From: Anaerolineaceae bacterium UBA5211
GTDB lineage: Bacteria; Chloroflexota; Anaerolineae; Anaerolineales; Anaerolineaceae
DNA length: 35,058 nucleotides
NCBI GenBank assembly: GCA_002412595.1
Contig: DHVJ01000034.1
Location: forward strand, 76,617-111,674
Direction: 5' to 3'
Within the stretch, counting starts at the first letter, position 1. Each line of letters begins with the position of its first letter. Position numbers and translations under genes: made by a program. A model generated the notes under the pieces. It did no database searches and was not told the DNA's origin. It was given only the letters and a program-made list of their open reading frames with translations. Positions 22,866 through 31,297 of the stretch are shown here, piece by piece.

Positions 22866-23765
22866 TTACATCAGGCCTTCATGCATGATTTCGATGAAAC
22901 GCTCGCGGTCAATGCTGACGCCTACATCCATGTTGGCAGGCTGGGCATCAAAACCGCGCGGCGCTACCGTGCAGCCGCGGGTATATGTACCGGTCAATTC
23001 AATGTCCACATGCATCGGTTCAGTTTTGACTACACTGGGTTCAATTACAGCAGCTACTGCGCAAGCATCAAAAATGATGCCGCCTTCTTTTCCAAAGTGT
23101 TTTGTATGGATATCCACTACAATTTCCATGATATCGGCTGCCGCGGATGCCCAGGGGGTTTGAATGGCACGGATGCTATCCACATCGCTTTGCATGACTT
23201 TCGCAACATCTGTCACTTCCAAGCCGATCATTTTGATAGGAATGCCGGAAGTGTACGCAATGAATGCAGCTTCCGGATCCGCACGGATGTTAAATTCCGC
23301 GAAAGAGGTCGCGTAAGCCCCGCCCATGGTGACAATCTGAGGGATGGCTTGTTTCAGGCGCGGTTCAATGCGCAGCGCCAGCGCCAGGTTAGTCAGCGGG
23401 CCAACCGGCATGTATATGGTGTCTTTACCTTCACCGCTCATATAATAATCAATCAAAAAATTAACCGCATGTTTTTCCTGCGGTTGAATAGTCGCTTCAG
23501 GGAAGGGTAATTTTATGATTTGATCGCCGTCGCCGGCAATAATGGGGCCAATCAGGGGATAATCTGCGCCCACATATACGGGCACATGCTCCAGTTTTCC
23601 CGCGCACAACAGACGCAGGGTGTTATCCAGGGTCTGTGCCAGCGGAGCATTGCCGTGCACGGGCAGGGCCGCTACCAGTTCGGTATCCGCATGATGCCCC
23701 GCCAGCAGCATGGCTACTGCATCGTCGCAGCCGGTATCCACATCTAAAATTACTTTTTGCTTCAT
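22866..23765 (-). CDS. Nucleoside hydrolase (inosine/uridine-preferring type)
   Basis: The 299-residue protein shows the Ca2+-binding DVDTGCDDA motif at residues 8-16, with D8, D10, D14 and D15. The later blocks are HGNAPLAQTLDNTLRLL, YMPVGPLTNLALALRIEP, TMGGAYATSFAEFNIRADPEAAFIAYTSG and FDACAVAAVIEP. The enzyme splits the N-glycosidic bond of ribonucleosides to base and ribose. The usual length is about 310 residues. It lies inside the nucleoside uptake operon, 31 nt after the amidohydrolase gene. Whether it prefers purines or pyrimidines cannot be told with certainty. Confidence 0.93.
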   Translation of the reverse strand: MKQKVILDVDTGCDDAVAMLLAGHHADTELVAALPVHGNAPLAQTLDNTLRLLCAGKLEHVPVYVGADYPLIGPIIAGDGDQIIKLPFPEATIQPQEKHAVNFLIDYYMSGEGKDTIYMPVGPLTNLALALRIEPRLKQAIPQIVTMGGAYATSFAEFNIRADPEAAFIAYTSGIPIKMIGLEVTDVAKVMQSDVDSIRAIQTPWASAAADIMEIVVDIHTKHFGKEGGIIFDACAVAAVIEPSVVKTEPMHVDIELTGTYTRGCTVAPRGFDAQPANMDVGVSIDRERFIEIMHEGLM

Positions 23766-23796
23766 CTAAAGATTTTCCTTTTTAACAATAAATTGA

Positions 23797-25125
23797 TCAA
23801 GCTGGATAATAGGCAATACGCGCACCCGGAACTCGTTGGCTCAAACGGTGCAGACGGCTTTGTACTTCCTTCCGAATGCGTTCCTTATCCAGGGTCAACA
23901 ACTGGCGTCCCTGCATCAGCACTTTACCATTACACAGAACAGTGTCCACATCGGTAGCGCGCAGGCAATAAATCAACGACGCCAAAGCATTGGCTTTGGG
24001 TGTGGCATGCAGACCGTCCTGGCGCAGCAGGGTGATATCCGCCAGCAAACCCGGCTTCAACTCACCAATCTTTCCATCCATGTGCATCACTTTTGCGCTG
24101 GAGCGGAAAGCAATTTCCACTACCTGCTCCATAGTCATCTGGGTTGGGTCGCCTGTCTTGTATTTACTGTAAAGGGTCATCAGACGCATTTGTTCCATAA
24201 TGTCCATGGTGTTGTTGGATGCCGCGCCGTCTGTGGCCAGACCGAATGGAATGGAGCGTTCCCAGTATTGGTCAATGGGAGCAAGCCCGGTTCCGTGTTT
24301 CATATAAGTGCGGGGAGCCACAGCCACGCCGGTTTCCGCCGCCGCTAAAATATCCAAATCATCTTCCTGCGGGAATACGCAGTGGGCCAGGATAGTGGGC
24401 ACTTCAAAAACACCGGCTTCCTGCAGCAGCTTAACTGGAGTGATGCCGAATTCTTCTAAACTCAGCTTAACCTGGGCTACTGTTTCAGAAACATGGATGT
24501 GAATACCAACTTTATTTTCAGCAGCTTTTTCAGCACACATAGCTAAAAATTCTGGGCTGGTGGTATAAGGTGCATGCGGTCCCAACCAAGTGGTGATACG
24601 GCCATCGGCCTTACTTTGCCAGCGTTTAATAAACTCCACAGTCTGGTCAACCTTTTCTTCCCCTTCATGCCCGAAAACAGCCCAGGCCAGGTTGGCGCGC
24701 ATGCCGCTCTCCTCAATCGAGCGGGCAATCTCATCCATGTAAAAATAATGGTCGGCCACACAGGTGACACCATTTTCAATCATCTCCGCCATGCCCAACT
24801 GCGCGCCCCAATATACATCTTCTTCGGTCAGGTTAGATTCCATCGGCCAGACGTAATCATTGAACCAGACCGAAGGGGTTACATCTTCCGCCAGATTACG
24901 AAAGAGCACCATAGGCACATGCGCATGGGTGTTAATAAAACCAGGGACGGCTAATAAGCCGTCCGCTGGAATATTTTCAACATCTGGCTCAAATTCTAAC
25001 GAACCGGATGTTCCGATAGCCTGAATGTGGTCTCCCTCAATCAGGATATCCTGTCCTGTGAGGACCTCAGCTTTCCCCTTTGTAAAGCTGAGGAGATCAC
25101 AGTTCTTAATTATTTTTTTATTCAT
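23797..25125 (-). CDS. Amidohydrolase, MTA/SAH- or guanine-deaminase-like
   Basis: The 442-residue protein is a metal-dependent amidohydrolase of the 5'-methylthioadenosine/S-adenosylhomocysteine deaminase or AtzB/TrzN group. It has the metal-binding NTHAHVPMVLFRNLAED, WLGPHAPYTTSPEF, HIHVSETVAQV, LAHCVFP and FGLATDGAASNN blocks, so the HxH, His, His and Asp ligands are all present. The C-terminus returns to the beta-sandwich (GELKPGLLADITLL). It probably deaminates adenine-type nucleosides or related purines. Its neighbours fit: it is 25 nt after the permease gene and 31 nt before nucleoside hydrolase. The exact substrate is not determined. Confidence 0.9.
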   Translation of the reverse strand: MNKKIIKNCDLLSFTKGKAEVLTGQDILIEGDHIQAIGTSGSLEFEPDVENIPADGLLAVPGFINTHAHVPMVLFRNLAEDVTPSVWFNDYVWPMESNLTEEDVYWGAQLGMAEMIENGVTCVADHYFYMDEIARSIEESGMRANLAWAVFGHEGEEKVDQTVEFIKRWQSKADGRITTWLGPHAPYTTSPEFLAMCAEKAAENKVGIHIHVSETVAQVKLSLEEFGITPVKLLQEAGVFEVPTILAHCVFPQEDDLDILAAAETGVAVAPRTYMKHGTGLAPIDQYWERSIPFGLATDGAASNNTMDIMEQMRLMTLYSKYKTGDPTQMTMEQVVEIAFRSSAKVMHMDGKIGELKPGLLADITLLRQDGLHATPKANALASLIYCLRATDVDTVLCNGKVLMQGRQLLTLDKERIRKEVQSRLHRLSQRVPGARIAYYPA

Positions 25126-25150
25126 CTTTTAACCCAAATCTAAGCACCAT

Positions 25151-26134
25151 TTATTCCACATTGGAAGCTTCCGCAGCTAATGAATCAGTGTGTTCTTTCT
25201 GGTACTTCTTCATTCGATCCAGAGCAGATTGCCGTTGTTGGATAGCATATACCGCTAAGGCTACGACCGTGGTTGCATAAGGAATCATTTGGACCAATTG
25301 GGAGGGGATGTTCAAAGAACCCAACTGGTTGGAAATCGCGTCCGCGAAGCCGAACAGCATGGAGGCTAACATAACACCCACAGGTTTGTAAGCGCCCAGG
25401 TGGACCGCTGCAATACCAATCCAGCCGCGGCCGGCAGCCATTTCTTTTTGGAAAAGCTGCAGGTAAGCCATGGACAGGTTCATCCCGCCCAATGAAGCTA
25501 AAACACCACTGATGGCCAGCGCGATCAAGCGGGTGCGGGTCACATTGATACCCAGAGTGGTGGCAGCTTCCGGGTTTTCGCCGACAGCACGCAGATGCGT
25601 GCCAAAGCGTGTGCGATAGAGAAAAATATAGACCAGGAAAACAGACAGGAAAGCCAGGTATGTGAATACCGGATGTCCGCTCAAGATATCACCCAGGAAG
25701 GGAATATCTTTGATGAGTGGAATATCGATATTCGGGACCGACAGACTTCTCAAATTTGAAGAGTTGCCTTTGTCACCGGTCAGAATGTAGAGCAGGAAAA
25801 CCGTTCCGCCTGAAGACATCAGGTTCACTGCCAAACCGGCTATAAAGAGGTCCGACTTGAAGTGAAGGTGAAATACACCCAACAATAAAGCCATCATGAT
25901 ACCCGCAACCATACCGGCCAAGATTGCCAGCCAGACATTGCCCGTATAGGCCGAAACCATCACGCCTGTGAAGGCGCCCACATTCATGATACCTTCCAAG
26001 GCCATGTTGGGCACACCGGCAGCAGTTGCGACCAGGCCGCCCATGGCTGGGAAGATAATTGGTGTACTAATGCGAATTACGCTTGCGATAAAAAGCGAAC
26101 TGAAAATACTCTTGATAACAAGTTCAATTGACAT
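25151..26134 (-). CDS. Nucleoside ABC transporter permease (NupQ-like)
   Basis: The 327-residue protein is a ribose/BMP-type ABC permease with about eight to ten membrane helices. Typical segments are MGGLVATAAGVPNMALEGIMNVGAFTGVMV, RFGTHLRAVGENPEAATTLGINVTRTRLIALAISG (the EAA-like coupling loop with the NP motif), and GRGWIGIAAVHLGAYKPVGVM. Together with the longer permease it forms the channel for nucleosides delivered by the BMP lipoprotein. It overlaps the upstream permease gene by 11 nt, so the two are translated together. Confidence 0.93.
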   Translation of the reverse strand: MSIELVIKSIFSSLFIASVIRISTPIIFPAMGGLVATAAGVPNMALEGIMNVGAFTGVMVSAYTGNVWLAILAGMVAGIMMALLLGVFHLHFKSDLFIAGLAVNLMSSGGTVFLLYILTGDKGNSSNLRSLSVPNIDIPLIKDIPFLGDILSGHPVFTYLAFLSVFLVYIFLYRTRFGTHLRAVGENPEAATTLGINVTRTRLIALAISGVLASLGGMNLSMAYLQLFQKEMAAGRGWIGIAAVHLGAYKPVGVMLASMLFGFADAISNQLGSLNIPSQLVQMIPYATTVVALAVYAIQQRQSALDRMKKYQKEHTDSLAAEASNVE

Positions 26135-27281
26135 GAGTATCTCCTTTTTCTTCTATTTGTTTTACGTGGCCGGCAGAACCATTTCCGGTTTCTTCCTGAT
26201 GCTCTGCAATTCTGGTTTTGACTACCGGCAGCAATCTTTCCGCCGTAACCAGCAGCAACACCATGGCCTGAATAACGTAAACCAGTTCCCGCGACACATC
26301 CGATGAGCGTTCCATCACGTCCGCGCCTGCGCGCAGGTAGCCATACAACAAGCCTGCGATAGGCACGCCCAGCGGGTTATTTCCGGCCAGAATAGCAATA
26401 TTGATACCTTCAAAACCCAATCCGGATGTCATGTTGGAAATTAAGCGGTTATGGATAGCCAGGGTGATGTGCACACCGGCCAAACCGGCGAAGATGCCGC
26501 TGACCATGATGGAGAGGATGATGGTCTTGTTGACGTTAATGCCACCATAACGCGCGAACTTGGCGTTCAAACCGACCGTGCGCAGCTCATAACCGAAGGG
26601 GGTTTTATACAGCAGGTAGTAAACCACAATGACGGCAGCGATGACCACATAAACCATCACCGTTACATTGGTCTGCTTCATCCACAATTCCCGAATGTTA
26701 TGTAAGAACGGCCAGTCCGGGATAAAAGTCCCCAGGCGGAATTCTTTGCCGATGTAATCAGAGCTGACCGAGCGGGATTTTTCGTGCATGATGAAATTTT
26801 TCAACACATACTCAAACAGCTTCAGCGCCACTGTATTGAGCATCAACGAAGTCACCAACTCATTAGCGTTGTAATACGCTTTCAACAACGCGGGAATTAA
26901 GCCCCATAACGCGCCCACAATCATGGCAGCCAAAAAAGCCAGCAAAATCCTTGGAAATGGCGGCAGTGGAACATACAAAGCCACGCAGCCAGAAGCCAGG
27001 GCGCCTAAAATCATCTGACCTTCAACACCGATGTACCACTGGCTGGCGTTGAAAACAATACAGATGGTCAAACCCAGCAGAATGAGTGTCAGGGATTCTT
27101 CCAGCCAGTCGCCAATACGGTTCAAGCGCGTAAGCGGTCCTAGCAGTAATGATTTGTAAGCATTGATCGGGTCCTCAGATACAAACAGGGTGATAATGAA
27201 CCCTAAAGTCAATCCAATGACAAGGGCCAGGACAATGCGCAAAAATTCACGGAAGCCTTTTGATTTAAAGAAAGATTTCAT
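26124..27281 (-). CDS. Nucleoside ABC transporter permease (NupP-like)
   Basis: The 385-residue protein is the longer partner permease of the BMP-type system. It has an N-terminal extension with two helices, the PITRLNRI/ILLGLTICIVFNASQWYIGVEGQMILGALASG region, the LLKAYYNANELVTSLMLNTVALKLFEYV stretch, and the coupling loop YELRTVGLNAKFARYGGINVNKTIILSIMVSG. It ends in a charged tail (QEETGNGSAGHVKQIEEK). Its ATG overlaps the ATPase stop by 4 nt, and the next permease gene overlaps its own end by 11 nt, which shows tight coupling. Confidence 0.93.
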   Translation of the reverse strand: MKSFFKSKGFREFLRIVLALVIGLTLGFIITLFVSEDPINAYKSLLLGPLTRLNRIGDWLEESLTLILLGLTICIVFNASQWYIGVEGQMILGALASGCVALYVPLPPFPRILLAFLAAMIVGALWGLIPALLKAYYNANELVTSLMLNTVALKLFEYVLKNFIMHEKSRSVSSDYIGKEFRLGTFIPDWPFLHNIRELWMKQTNVTVMVYVVIAAVIVVYYLLYKTPFGYELRTVGLNAKFARYGGINVNKTIILSIMVSGIFAGLAGVHITLAIHNRLISNMTSGLGFEGINIAILAGNNPLGVPIAGLLYGYLRAGADVMERSSDVSRELVYVIQAMVLLLVTAERLLPVVKTRIAEHQEETGNGSAGHVKQIEEKGDTHVN

Positions 27282-28822
27282 AGGAACTTCTCCATCTCTT
27301 CGTAGGTTTGCTGCTTTATGCCCAGCATATACAAGCCCAGCTCTTCCTCGCTAACTTCAGCTGCTTTCGGGAACACACCGGTGATCTTGCCTTCATACAA
27401 GGTCACAATACGGTCGGAAAGGCTCATCACTTCGCCCAGGTCCGCAGAGACTAGCAGGATGGCGCAGCCGCTTGTGCGAATTTTCACCAACTCTTCACGG
27501 ATAAATTCCGTCGCACCCACATCAATACCGCGGGTCGGCTGCGAAGCAATTAAGACATAGGGGTTGGAGGAAAACTCACGGGCAACAATCACTTTCTGCA
27601 TATTACCGCCTGAAAGTGAGCCGACCGGCAGCTTCGCATTGGGAGTCAGAATGCCAAATTGCTTGATCAATTCGTTGCTTTTGCTATCGACCAGTTTGTA
27701 ATCGAGCATGAAGCCTTTTTTATACGGCGCACGGAAATAACGATCAACAATCAGGTTTTCTTCAATAGACGCCCGGACCGCCACACCATTGGTCAAGCGG
27801 TCTTCCGGAATATGCGCGATGCCTTTCTGGCGTATATCTCTGGGAGAATGGTCAAGGATTTCTTCATCTTTAACAATTACACTGCCGCCGGCTGATTTCT
27901 TCAAACCGGTCAGCACCTCAACCAATTCTGTTTGGCCATTGCCTTCTACACCGGCAATTCCCAATATCTCTCCGGCATACAAGTTGAAGCTCACATCTCT
28001 CAGAACAGGCCGACCGGTGTCAGAGATGAAGGAAATGTTCTTGATTTCCATGCGTTTCTCAGCACGCTTCATTTCGGGCTTGGTAATGTTCAGGAACACT
28101 TCACGGCCAACCATCATATTTGCCATTTGCTCGCGCGTAACATCTTTTGTATCAACGGTGCCGATCATCTTTCCATGGCGCATTACCGTTACACGATCAG
28201 AAATTTCTTTTACTTCGCGCAACTTATGGGTAATAAAAATTACCGTCTTGCCCTGCTGCACCAATGTGCGGATTGCTTTGAACAAATCCTGGGTCTCCTG
28301 CGGGGTCAGCACAGCAGTAGGTTCATCCAAGATGAGAATTTCTGCTTTTCGATAGAGCGTTTTCAGAATTTCAACACGCTGGCGCTGGCCAACATTAATG
28401 CTGTCCACAATCGCGTCAGGTTGTACAAAAAGACCGAATTGGTCGGATAATTCCTGCGTTACTTGAAGGACTTTTTCGCGATCGATTAATCCTTTTTTCA
28501 ACGGCTCGCTGCCCAGGACTACGTTGGACGCAACAGTAAATGAGGGTACCAACATAAAGTTCTGGTGAACCATGCCGATTTTATGGTCAATCGCATCCAG
28601 GGAGGATTTAAATGTAACACTTTCCCCGTTCAAAATGATCTCACCATCTGTGGGTTGTTCAATTCCATAGAGGATCTTCATTAGGGTGGATTTACCGGCG
28701 CCATTCTCACCAACCAGCGCGTGAATTTCCCCTTTGTTAACCACAAAATTCACACCGTTATTGGCAACCACACCGTTATCGTAAATTTTTACGATATTTT
28801 TCATTTCAATTATTGGCTGCAT
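27278..28822 (-). CDS. Nucleoside ABC transporter ATP-binding protein (two ABC domains)
   Basis: The 514-residue protein has two fused ATPase domains, as in RbsA/NupO. The first half has Walker A (GENGAGKST), the signature region INVGQRQRVEIL and Walker B (ILILDEPTAVLT). The second half has a changed Walker A (GVEGNGQTE), a signature LSGGNMQKVIVARE, and LIASQPTRGID in place of a classic Walker B with glutamate, as usual for this class. It powers import through the two permeases. It is separated from the upstream BMP gene by a 68-nt gap with a hairpin at 28851-28875. Confidence 0.95.
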   Translation of the reverse strand: MQPIIEMKNIVKIYDNGVVANNGVNFVVNKGEIHALVGENGAGKSTLMKILYGIEQPTDGEIILNGESVTFKSSLDAIDHKIGMVHQNFMLVPSFTVASNVVLGSEPLKKGLIDREKVLQVTQELSDQFGLFVQPDAIVDSINVGQRQRVEILKTLYRKAEILILDEPTAVLTPQETQDLFKAIRTLVQQGKTVIFITHKLREVKEISDRVTVMRHGKMIGTVDTKDVTREQMANMMVGREVFLNITKPEMKRAEKRMEIKNISFISDTGRPVLRDVSFNLYAGEILGIAGVEGNGQTELVEVLTGLKKSAGGSVIVKDEEILDHSPRDIRQKGIAHIPEDRLTNGVAVRASIEENLIVDRYFRAPYKKGFMLDYKLVDSKSNELIKQFGILTPNAKLPVGSLSGGNMQKVIVAREFSSNPYVLIASQPTRGIDVGATEFIREELVKIRTSGCAILLVSADLGEVMSLSDRIVTLYEGKITGVFPKAAEVSEEELGLYMLGIKQQTYEEMEKFL

Positions 28823-28850
28823 AAAAATTCTCCAATACCAGAATAGGGAA

Positions 28851-28875
28851 AGGGCAGGGAAAATTTCCCTGCCCT
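28851..28875 (-). promoter_or_regulatory. Hairpin between the BMP lipoprotein and ATPase genes
   Basis: A 12-bp perfect stem (28851-28862 with 28864-28875) has almost no loop, so a few central pairs would open. It lies 15 nt after the BMP stop. No long T tract follows on the minus strand, so it may partly stop transcription or protect the BMP mRNA 3' end, giving more binding protein than membrane parts. Confidence 0.6.
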
Positions 28876-28890
28876 AATTGAGACTAAATC

Positions 28891-29997
28891 TTAGAAAACG
28901 GTTTCGACAACGATGTCGCCAGCAATCACAGCCTGTTCTGCTTCTGCGATTTTGTCCTGAACTTCTTGGGGAGTATTGGCAGTGTAGTAATCATTGTAGG
29001 CCAAACCCACACCATCAGGAATACCCAGGTTTTCATTGGTGCCGAAAGCGAGGGTGCCTTCGAAGTACAGTTTCATGGCGCGGTAGAGGGATTTGTCAAC
29101 GTTCTTGAGCATGGAGGTCAAGATAACCGCTGCCAATTCAGGATTGGTTTCCTCTTCGAGCAGAGCTTGGTCGGAATCAACGCCGATAGCCCATTTGCCG
29201 GCTTCTTCAGCTGCATAGAAGACACCTTCGCCGGTGCCGCCAGCAACCTGGAAGACAACATCTGCACCCTGTTGGTACATGGTCAGAGCCAGTTCTTTAC
29301 CTTTGGCAGGATCACTCCAGCCACCGGCATATTGAATCAGAACGTTCTCTTCAGTAACGCCAGCATCCATGGCACCCTGTTTGTAACCAATCATGAAGTC
29401 ATTGATTACGGGGATGTCCATGCCGCCAACTGCGCCGATGACTTTGTTTTCGCTCATCAGACCAGCATACAGACCGGCCAGATAGGAACCTTCGTTCTGC
29501 TTGTACTGAACGGAATAGATATTGCTGAAATCGCCAGCTGTGAAGTCAATCGGATTGTCGAACATGATGAATTTCTTCTCAGGATATTCGGGAGCAACCT
29601 CCATGAGCAGATCCATCAGATCGCTGGTACCAAGCACGATAACGTCCACATCAGGATCCTGAACGGCATCCATGAAGGCGGGTTCCCATTTAGCGGGATC
29701 GGTGCCGGCTTCGCTGGTGACCAGTTCAAAACCGAATTCTTCGGCTGCCTGGGATAAACCGCGGTGAGCGGAATCAATAAAGGACTTGTCGCCCAAGGTA
29801 CCGTTGACGATATGAACAACCTTGGTGTCAGCGGCAACAGGCAGAGCCTCGTCCATGGATGCTTCTGCTGCGGGTGCAGCATCTTCCACAACTGCTTCTT
29901 CCGCGGGGGCGGGTTCTTCAGCGGCTGCGCCACAGGCGGCTAACAATAATGCGCCGATAACCAAAAGGCTTAAGATAGTGATTTTTTTTGCTTTCAT
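28891..29997 (-). CDS. BMP family nucleoside-binding lipoprotein (PnrA-like)
   Basis: The 368-residue protein starts with a lipoprotein signal peptide MKAKKITILSLLVIGALLLAAC; the lipobox LAAC has its cysteine at residue 22. It is followed by an Ala/Glu/Pro-rich tether of about 30 residues. The mature part is a BMP/PnrA substrate-binding protein: VVHIVNGTLGDKSFIDSAHRGLSQAAEEFG, then DVIVLGTSDLMDLL, KFIMFDNPID, NEGSYLAGLYAGLMSENKVIGAVGGMDIPVINDFMIGYKQGAMDAG, and QGADVVFQVAGGTGEGVFYAAEEAGKWAIGVDSDQA. It captures nucleosides outside the membrane. It is the first structural gene of the operon, behind a 130-nt gap after the LacI-type regulator gene. Confidence 0.94.
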   Translation of the reverse strand: MKAKKITILSLLVIGALLLAACGAAAEEPAPAEEAVVEDAAPAAEASMDEALPVAADTKVVHIVNGTLGDKSFIDSAHRGLSQAAEEFGFELVTSEAGTDPAKWEPAFMDAVQDPDVDVIVLGTSDLMDLLMEVAPEYPEKKFIMFDNPIDFTAGDFSNIYSVQYKQNEGSYLAGLYAGLMSENKVIGAVGGMDIPVINDFMIGYKQGAMDAGVTEENVLIQYAGGWSDPAKGKELALTMYQQGADVVFQVAGGTGEGVFYAAEEAGKWAIGVDSDQALLEEETNPELAAVILTSMLKNVDKSLYRAMKLYFEGTLAFGTNENLGIPDGVGLAYNDYYTANTPQEVQDKIAEAEQAVIAGDIVVETVF

Positions 29998-30079
29998 TTT
30001 TTCTCCTCTAATTTTAGATACATTATTTTCCTACCGATAAACTTTCTAATTCAACTTCTAGAACCACCTCCTTCATCCA

Positions 30080-30093
30080 AACTCGCATGAGTT
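30080..30093. promoter_or_regulatory. Possible operator dyad upstream of the BMP gene
   Basis: AACTC-GCAT-GAGTT is a 5+4+5 perfect-arm dyad 83 nt before the BMP start. It is in the promoter region where the LacI-type regulator is expected to bind. Its half-site differs from that of the dyad at 31165-31178, so the match to this regulator is uncertain. Confidence 0.35.
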
Positions 30094-30128
30094 ATCTAAT
30101 TTAAAGAAATAATCGCTCCGCTACGAGG

Positions 30129-31136
30129 TCAATCGATTTTTAGCGGACCAGTTGAAGCACGATTTTCCAAATGGACTTCCAGCGTTACCGCTCGGCAAGC
30201 TTTGTTCGGATTTTCAATACGGCCGAGGAAACTCTTTACGGCTTCCTCTGCCAATTGATGAACTGGCAATTTTATGGTGGTCAAAGGTGGAACTGAATAT
30301 TTTGACCAATAAATATCATCCAACCCTACCACAGACAGATCATCGGGGATCTTCAATCCGTGAGTATAAGCAGATTGCATGACACCCATTGCCATCAAAT
30401 CATTACAGGCAAAGATCGCAGTCGGCCGGTTTTCCATTTCGAGCAAGCGGTTGGTGCAATTCACACCGCTGATAATATTAAAATCTCCGCGCACTACCAA
30501 AGCCGGGTCATATACCAAGCCATGCGCTTCTAATGAAGCTTTATATCCGTAAACCCGTTTGTAACTGGGAATGGTCTCTTTGGATCCGGTGATACAGGCA
30601 ATCCGTTTATGACCCAATTGGATCAAGTGTTCCGTAGCCAGCTTGCCAGCATAGAAATCGTCAATCAGCACTGTATCAAAATCATATCCGGGGCAATCAT
30701 GGTCGATTAAGATAATCGGCAGGCTGCCATCACCCACCGAAATCATTCTTGTCGGGAAGATCATCGATGAAACCAAAATGATGCCATCCACCTGCCATTG
30801 GGTTAACTGATTGATGTAAAACTGTTCTTTTTCGGGATCACCGTCAGAATTACACAGCATAACACTGTAATTCTGAATGTAGCTCAAGTATTCAATACTC
30901 CAAGCAATTTCGGAGTAAAAGGGATTGGTAATATCCGCCACAATAAGACCCAGGGAGTTGGTTTGTTTTTTACGCAGGCTGCGCGCAATGCGGTTCGGCT
31001 GATAGTCCAGACACTCCATCACTGACAGCACTTTATTTTTCAAATCATCGCTGACATAGCGGGTACCGTTAACGACATGACTAACTGTGGAAACAGATAC
31101 GCCGGCTTTTTCAGCTACTTCCTTAATGGTGCTTAT
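30129..31136 (-). CDS. LacI family transcriptional regulator (apparent ATA start)
   Basis: The protein has an N-terminal LacI helix-turn-helix, STIKEVAEKAGVSVSTVSHVVNGTRYVSDD, and a periplasmic-binding-like sensor domain (NSLGLIVADITNPFYSEIAWSIEYLS, IILIDHDCPGYDFDTVLIDDFYAGKLATEHLIQLGHKRIACITG, AIFACNDLMAMGVMQSAYTHGLKIPDDLSVVGLDD). Translated from 31136 it has 335 residues, and the first codon is ATA where members of the family have the initiator Met. GGAGGG stands 4 nt before this ATA. The ATG at 31208 and TTG at 31148 would add a hydrophobic, non-family extension and lack a ribosome site. It sits just upstream of the nucleoside operon in the same direction and probably controls it. Confidence 0.85.
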   Translation of the reverse strand: MSTIKEVAEKAGVSVSTVSHVVNGTRYVSDDLKNKVLSVMECLDYQPNRIARSLRKKQTNSLGLIVADITNPFYSEIAWSIEYLSYIQNYSVMLCNSDGDPEKEQFYINQLTQWQVDGIILVSSMIFPTRMISVGDGSLPIILIDHDCPGYDFDTVLIDDFYAGKLATEHLIQLGHKRIACITGSKETIPSYKRVYGYKASLEAHGLVYDPALVVRGDFNIISGVNCTNRLLEMENRPTAIFACNDLMAMGVMQSAYTHGLKIPDDLSVVGLDDIYWSKYSVPPLTTIKLPVHQLAEEAVKSFLGRIENPNKACRAVTLEVHLENRASTGPLKID

Positions 31137-31164
31137 AGGGCCCTCCAAGAAATACGTTTGCGCA

Positions 31165-31178
31165 ATCGTTATTACGAT
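31165..31178. promoter_or_regulatory. Possible operator dyad upstream of the LacI-type gene
   Basis: ATCGT-TATT-ACGAT is a perfect 5+4+5 dyad 28 nt before the ATA start. It could be an autoregulatory operator. Confidence 0.35.
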
Positions 31179-31220
31179 GATAACAGAATCACCCCCTGCT
31201 TGCAACAATTTTTAAGAATA

Positions 31221-31270
31221 AAGGACAAATGTCATATTTTCAAGATAATATAGCCATTTGTCCTTTTTTT
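31221..31270. terminator. Hairpin between the trans-sulfuration and LacI-type genes
   Basis: An 11-bp perfect stem (31221-31231 with 31255-31265) with an internally pairable 23-nt loop is followed by T7 on the plus strand. The flanking genes are both on the minus strand, where the T tract is poor. It could end the upstream minus-strand gene weakly, or a plus-strand transcript well. Confidence 0.5.
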
Positions 31271-31297
31271 ATATTCTAAATCTTTGTGTTTACAATT

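Noticed and set aside
28966..29757. Open frame of 263 codons on the plus strand
   Set aside because: It lies fully opposite the BMP lipoprotein gene, has no ribosome site and shows no recognisable motif.
30006..30075. Short ORF and AGGAGG-like sequence before the BMP gene (about 15 codons, minus strand)
   Set aside because: The AGGAGG lies inside the tiny ORF and does not precede its start, and no known leader peptide or riboswitch pattern fits.
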